The notes under the pieces: generated by a model
The model's input: only the letters and a program-made list of their open reading frames with translations
What the model was told of the DNA's origin: nothing
The model's database searches: none
Program-made: the position numbers and the translations under genes
In this document: positions 52,224-54,714 of the stretch, piece by piece
How the letters are laid out: the number at the start of each line of letters is the position of its first letter
How positions within the stretch are numbered: the first letter of the stretch is position 1
Assembly: GCA_944346655.1 (NCBI GenBank)
Contig: CALVMP010000003.1
Coordinates: 1-54,714, forward strand
Source of the DNA: an uncultured Clostridia bacterium
Lineage (GTDB): Bacteria > Bacillota > Clostridia > Christensenellales > Borkfalkiaceae
Direction: 5' to 3'
DNA: 54,714 nt

Positions 52224-54314
52224 ATGCCTGAAGATATAGGATTGCCATTCGACATTCTGGAAATGTTTTTAAATACATTGGAATTTCTCGCCCTCGTCGC
52301 GTCGGTAGTCACTTTTTTCTTTCTTATGCTCAACAAATTTCTCATTATACTCAATAAACTGCTTGCACCATACGGGCTCGGGTTCTGGGCGAGGCTGCGC
52401 GTGCTGTTTTTGTGCCGCCGCTCTCCGGTAAAAAAACGCGCTTTCCTTGAATTTGCGCTCCTTAAAACAGAGGGACGCAGGATTTCCCATTCCGACTGGC
52501 GGACTATAATAAACCAATTCAAGGCGCACTATATCGAGGGTGAACCCAAACAGTCGTATGCGTTGGACAACTGCATGCCTCTTCTCGGCGAACCGTTTAC
52601 CAAGGCGGTGCAGGCTTACTTTGACCTGTTCAGAGATAAAAAAGTAAAAAAAGCTTTCGGCATACGCGAGGACGCCGTTCTGGAGTGGGTGACAACGCTC
52701 AGGATCGAAGAGGCATACGCTACCCCCACTTGTCTGCTGACCGGGCTGCTTGCGCGGTACGAAGAAAACTGGGGCGACTTTATTCAGCGCTATGTGTCGA
52801 CAGCATACATGACGGACCTGACAAGGGACGGTCAGTCGCGCATTCTCTCCAACGAACTCTATATGACCTTCGCATGGCTGCTCTGGGGACCGAGCTACGA
52901 AATAGAGCACACCTCCTACTGGTCGGGACTGTGCCAGCTTTCGTTCGGCGACGAAAGCAACTCCGTACCGGCAATAGCGGCTCCCGATATCGCACCCGCC
53001 ATGGCTGAAATGTTTAAAAAGAACTCCGGAAAAAGGTATGGCGAGCTGATTTCCGCCGACCTTTCGCTCTCCGACGGCAAGCAATATATAAAACAAATAC
53101 GCTCAGGAATTCTGCCCGAAGAAACCTATTTCTATGAAAAAATGCAGGAACAACTGCCTTTCGTTCTTAAAATAGAAAAATGTGCCCGCAGCGAAGGATA
53201 TAAGTCGAAGAGGTATTACTGCACGGCTTATGCGTGGCTGTTGTTCGAACTCGAGGATGAGAACAGCTATGACTTCAAGCCGGAAAACAGCGTAGCCTTT
53301 TTTGAACACGTAAACCTGACTGACGCTCCCACCTATCAGTTCCTCACGGAGGCGCTGCTCAAAAAGAGCGTACTGCACTTCAGGCAGGTATTTTCCGAGC
53401 CCGGATATGCCGACCGCAAATATCGGTTCGTGTGCGCTTTCAATAAATATATCGAAAATAAATTCAAAGAGGCGTACACCGCGTTGATGCGGAGCGACGA
53501 TGATCTTGCAGACCAGTTTGCAAGCCGCATCATTCTCGAGCCCAAGCGCAGTCCCGCCGACGCTTTTGCAGCGTTCGACGAATTCTTTTCGAAAAAAACG
53601 CAGTACCAATTTATCGAAGTCAGCGCCGATGACAAAGCGACAATTACGGAGCTTGCCAATTTTTATACCGAAATATACATGGACTGCTTCCGCAACGTGG
53701 ACGAGCGCGAATCATTCGACAACCTTTTAAAATATCTGAAAAATTCCCAAAACAACGACGGATACTCCTACCACATAGTGCTTGCAAAGGACAGCGAAGG
53801 AGTTATAGTTGCCGGAGCCATATTCGATTACTTCAAACGCTCCAACTGTGCGGTCGTCGAGTTCGTCGCAGTCAGGCAGAATTTACAGTCGGGCGGCGTC
53901 GGTTCGGCAATGTACAAACATGTACTTACCACACTTTCGAGCGACGCTTATAAGAACGGAAAACGTAACGTAGACTATATTTTCTGTGAAATAGAGGCGC
54001 CAGGATATAACGACGCCCCCATAAAGAAGTACCTGTATTTCTGGCAGAAATACAAGTTCAGGCACATCAGAATGCAGTACATACAGCCCGCGCTATCACA
54101 CATTCAGAAACCTGTGCACGGACTATGGCTGACTGTTGCAGCCACAGACAAAAACCCCGACAAAATAAGTACAGGGACAGTGCTGGACGTCATTGCCGAC
54201 TACATGCGCTATTCCATGCAGATACCCGACCCCGACAAATGCGCAGAGTTTTTGCAAATGAGCAACGAGCTCGAAGGAAGAACTTACGTCGACCTCGAAC
54301 CCATAATACAATGA
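52224..54314 (+). CDS. Membrane-anchored protein with C-terminal GNAT acetyltransferase domain, function unknown
   Basis: 696 residues from the ATG at 52224 (AAGGAG 6 bases upstream). Residues about 12-45 form one or two hydrophobic helices (LEFLALVASVVTFFFLMLNK). A long, mostly helical, aromatic-rich middle (about 60-470) matches no family I recognise. The C-terminal roughly 200 residues look like a GNAT fold: TITELANFYTEIYMDCF, a strand SYHIVLAKDSEGVIVAGAIF, the acetyl-CoA loop FVAVRQNLQSGGVGSAMYKH (about 548-567), and YIFCEIEAPG. Substrate is unknown. It is monocistronic, with a perfect consensus promoter and a strong terminator, so it is probably well expressed. Confidence 0.75.
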   Translation: MPEDIGLPFDILEMFLNTLEFLALVASVVTFFFLMLNKFLIILNKLLAPYGLGFWARLRVLFLCRRSPVKKRAFLEFALLKTEGRRISHSDWRTIINQFKAHYIEGEPKQSYALDNCMPLLGEPFTKAVQAYFDLFRDKKVKKAFGIREDAVLEWVTTLRIEEAYATPTCLLTGLLARYEENWGDFIQRYVSTAYMTDLTRDGQSRILSNELYMTFAWLLWGPSYEIEHTSYWSGLCQLSFGDESNSVPAIAAPDIAPAMAEMFKKNSGKRYGELISADLSLSDGKQYIKQIRSGILPEETYFYEKMQEQLPFVLKIEKCARSEGYKSKRYYCTAYAWLLFELEDENSYDFKPENSVAFFEHVNLTDAPTYQFLTEALLKKSVLHFRQVFSEPGYADRKYRFVCAFNKYIENKFKEAYTALMRSDDDLADQFASRIILEPKRSPADAFAAFDEFFSKKTQYQFIEVSADDKATITELANFYTEIYMDCFRNVDERESFDNLLKYLKNSQNNDGYSYHIVLAKDSEGVIVAGAIFDYFKRSNCAVVEFVAVRQNLQSGGVGSAMYKHVLTTLSSDAYKNGKRNVDYIFCEIEAPGYNDAPIKKYLYFWQKYKFRHIRMQYIQPALSHIQKPVHGLWLTVAATDKNPDKISTGTVLDVIADYMRYSMQIPDPDKCAEFLQMSNELEGRTYVDLEPIIQ

Positions 54315-54320
54315 ATTATA

Positions 54321-54362
54321 ATATAATCTCCCTGCAAATTTCAGGGAGATTATATTTTTTTA
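54321..54362 (+). terminator. Terminator of the GNAT-domain gene
   Basis: ATATAATCTCCCTG-N7-CAGGGAGATTATAT, 14-bp perfect stem followed by a run of T, 7 bases past the stop. Confidence 0.9.
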
Positions 54363-54373
54363 TTGAAAATTTA

Positions 54374-54402
54374 TTGATTTTTTTTATGTATTGTAGTAAT
54401 AT
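54374..54402 (+). promoter_or_regulatory. Predicted promoter of tRNA-Arg
   Basis: TTGATT (54374-54379), 17-bp spacer, TAATAT (54397-54402), about 16 bases before the tRNA 5' end. Confidence 0.5.
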
Positions 54403-54417
54403 ATTAAGGTAGTTTTT

Positions 54418-54492
54418 GCTTCCGTAGTTAAATGGATATAACAGCCCCCTCCTAAGGGGCCGTTGTGGGTTCGATTCCCGCCGGGAGTACCA
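54418..54492 (+). tRNA. tRNA-Arg (anticodon CCU)
   Basis: A full cloverleaf can be drawn. The acceptor is GCTTCCG with CGGGAGT (first pair G-U). The D arm is in TAGTTAAATGGATATAACA. The anticodon stem GCCCC/GGGGC encloses loop CTCCTAA (anticodon CCT, reading AGG). The T arm is GTGGG-TTCGATT-CCCGC. Discriminator A is followed by an encoded CCA. It is flanked by its own promoter and terminator. Confidence 0.95.
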
Positions 54493-54493
54493 A

Positions 54494-54532
54494 AAAACCG
54501 CTTGATTGAAAGTTAAAATCAAGCGGTTTTTC
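54494..54532. terminator. Terminator after tRNA-Arg
   Basis: AAAACCGCTTGATT-N9-AATCAAGCGGTTTT plus further T, 14-bp perfect stem. Its A-run on the left means it may also serve the converging gene at 54542. Confidence 0.9.
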
Positions 54533-54541
54533 CATGCCGTT

Positions 54542-54714
54542 TTACATTTCAAAATCTCTTTTCTTTACCCGTTTCATCTCCAAAAATTCAAGATACTCTT
54601 TGTATTCTTCCAAAGTTTCAAAGCCAAGCCTTTGCATTTCGGCTTTTATATGCCTGAATTCAGCCACAGCGTCGGTTTCGTCCGTGTCAGATACGGTTTC
54701 TTGCTCAGACGATT
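54542..54714 (-). CDS. Hypothetical protein, C-terminal fragment (runs off the window)
   Basis: The minus-strand frame is open from the right edge to a TAA at 54544-54542. It reads an acidic stretch (SSEQETVSDTDETDAVAEFR) then a charged helix (HIKAEMQRLGFETLEEYKEY, LEFLEMKRVKKRDFEM). It is immediately downstream of the tRNA-Arg and its terminator, in convergent orientation. The family is not recognisable from 56 residues; the helical tail resembles a coiled coil. Confidence 0.6.
   Translation of the reverse strand, partial: SSEQETVSDTDETDAVAEFRHIKAEMQRLGFETLEEYKEYLEFLEMKRVKKRDFEM

Noticed and set aside
54418..54714. tRNA-Arg as an integration site for a mobile element
   Set aside because: No integrase, no repeated tRNA 3' end and no phage-like gene is visible before the window edge.

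Overview
This window looks like core chromosome of an uncultured Clostridia-type member of the Bacillota. Evidence for this includes RNase Y, an mraZ-rsmH-ftsL-pbp division cluster, MurE with the DNPR motif of meso-diaminopimelate enzymes, ThiI without a rhodanese domain next to a cysteine desulfurase, strong Shine-Dalgarno sites, and promoters almost all spaced 17 bp. A Christensenellales-like lineage is a guess; no rRNA or taxonomic marker was compared. I see no IS element, prophage, CRISPR array or rRNA.

Layout. 1-1867 (-): start of mutS and miaB, divergent from a class A PBP (1947-4148, +). 4189-18002 (-): one long arginine/carbamoyl-phosphate operon, argG-argC-argJ-argB-argD-argF-carA-carB, ending in a cysteine desulfurase and thiI. 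It has a strong promoter with a 24-bp palindrome and two candidate ARG boxes upstream. 18215-19574 (-): a YgjP-type metallopeptidase and an acyl-ACP thioesterase. 19761-21476 (+): a PadR regulator with a disordered linker and four membrane helices. 21650-23263 (-): RNase Y. 23442-33257 (-): ftsK-rimO-pgsA-cinA-recA-nadE-lipoprotein operon. 33419-34450 (-): ilvC, divergent from a DUF815 AAA+ ATPase (+). 35781-50743 (-): cell wall and division genes in several transcription units: mraZ-rsmH-ftsL-ftsI-murE-mraY-murD-ftsW, murA-divIB, ftsA-like-ftsZ, and murC. murF and murG are absent. 50865-54714: murI (-), rpsT (+), an unrecognised membrane-anchored GNAT protein (+), tRNA-Arg(CCU) (+), and the 3' end of an unknown gene (-).

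How the genes work together. The arg/car operon makes citrulline and then argininosuccinate from glutamate, with its own carbamoyl phosphate supply; argH is not here. The division cluster makes the lipid I precursor and the Z-ring/septal machinery, and murI supplies D-glutamate.

The most unusual object is the carB gene. It encodes an apparently intact carbamoyl-phosphate synthase large subunit fused in frame to a complete-length diaminopimelate epimerase (DapF) domain. That domain has lost one catalytic cysteine and several substrate-binding motifs while keeping the fold signature, which suggests a repurposed sensor or structural domain. Other points are an FtsA homologue with an eroded nucleotide site, a CinA with an unrecognisable N-terminal domain, a probable non-AUG (AUC) start for the septal PBP, a 16-residue hydrophobic ORF coupled to murC, and similar Tyr/Pro/Gln-rich linkers in FtsZ, FtsK and the PadR protein.
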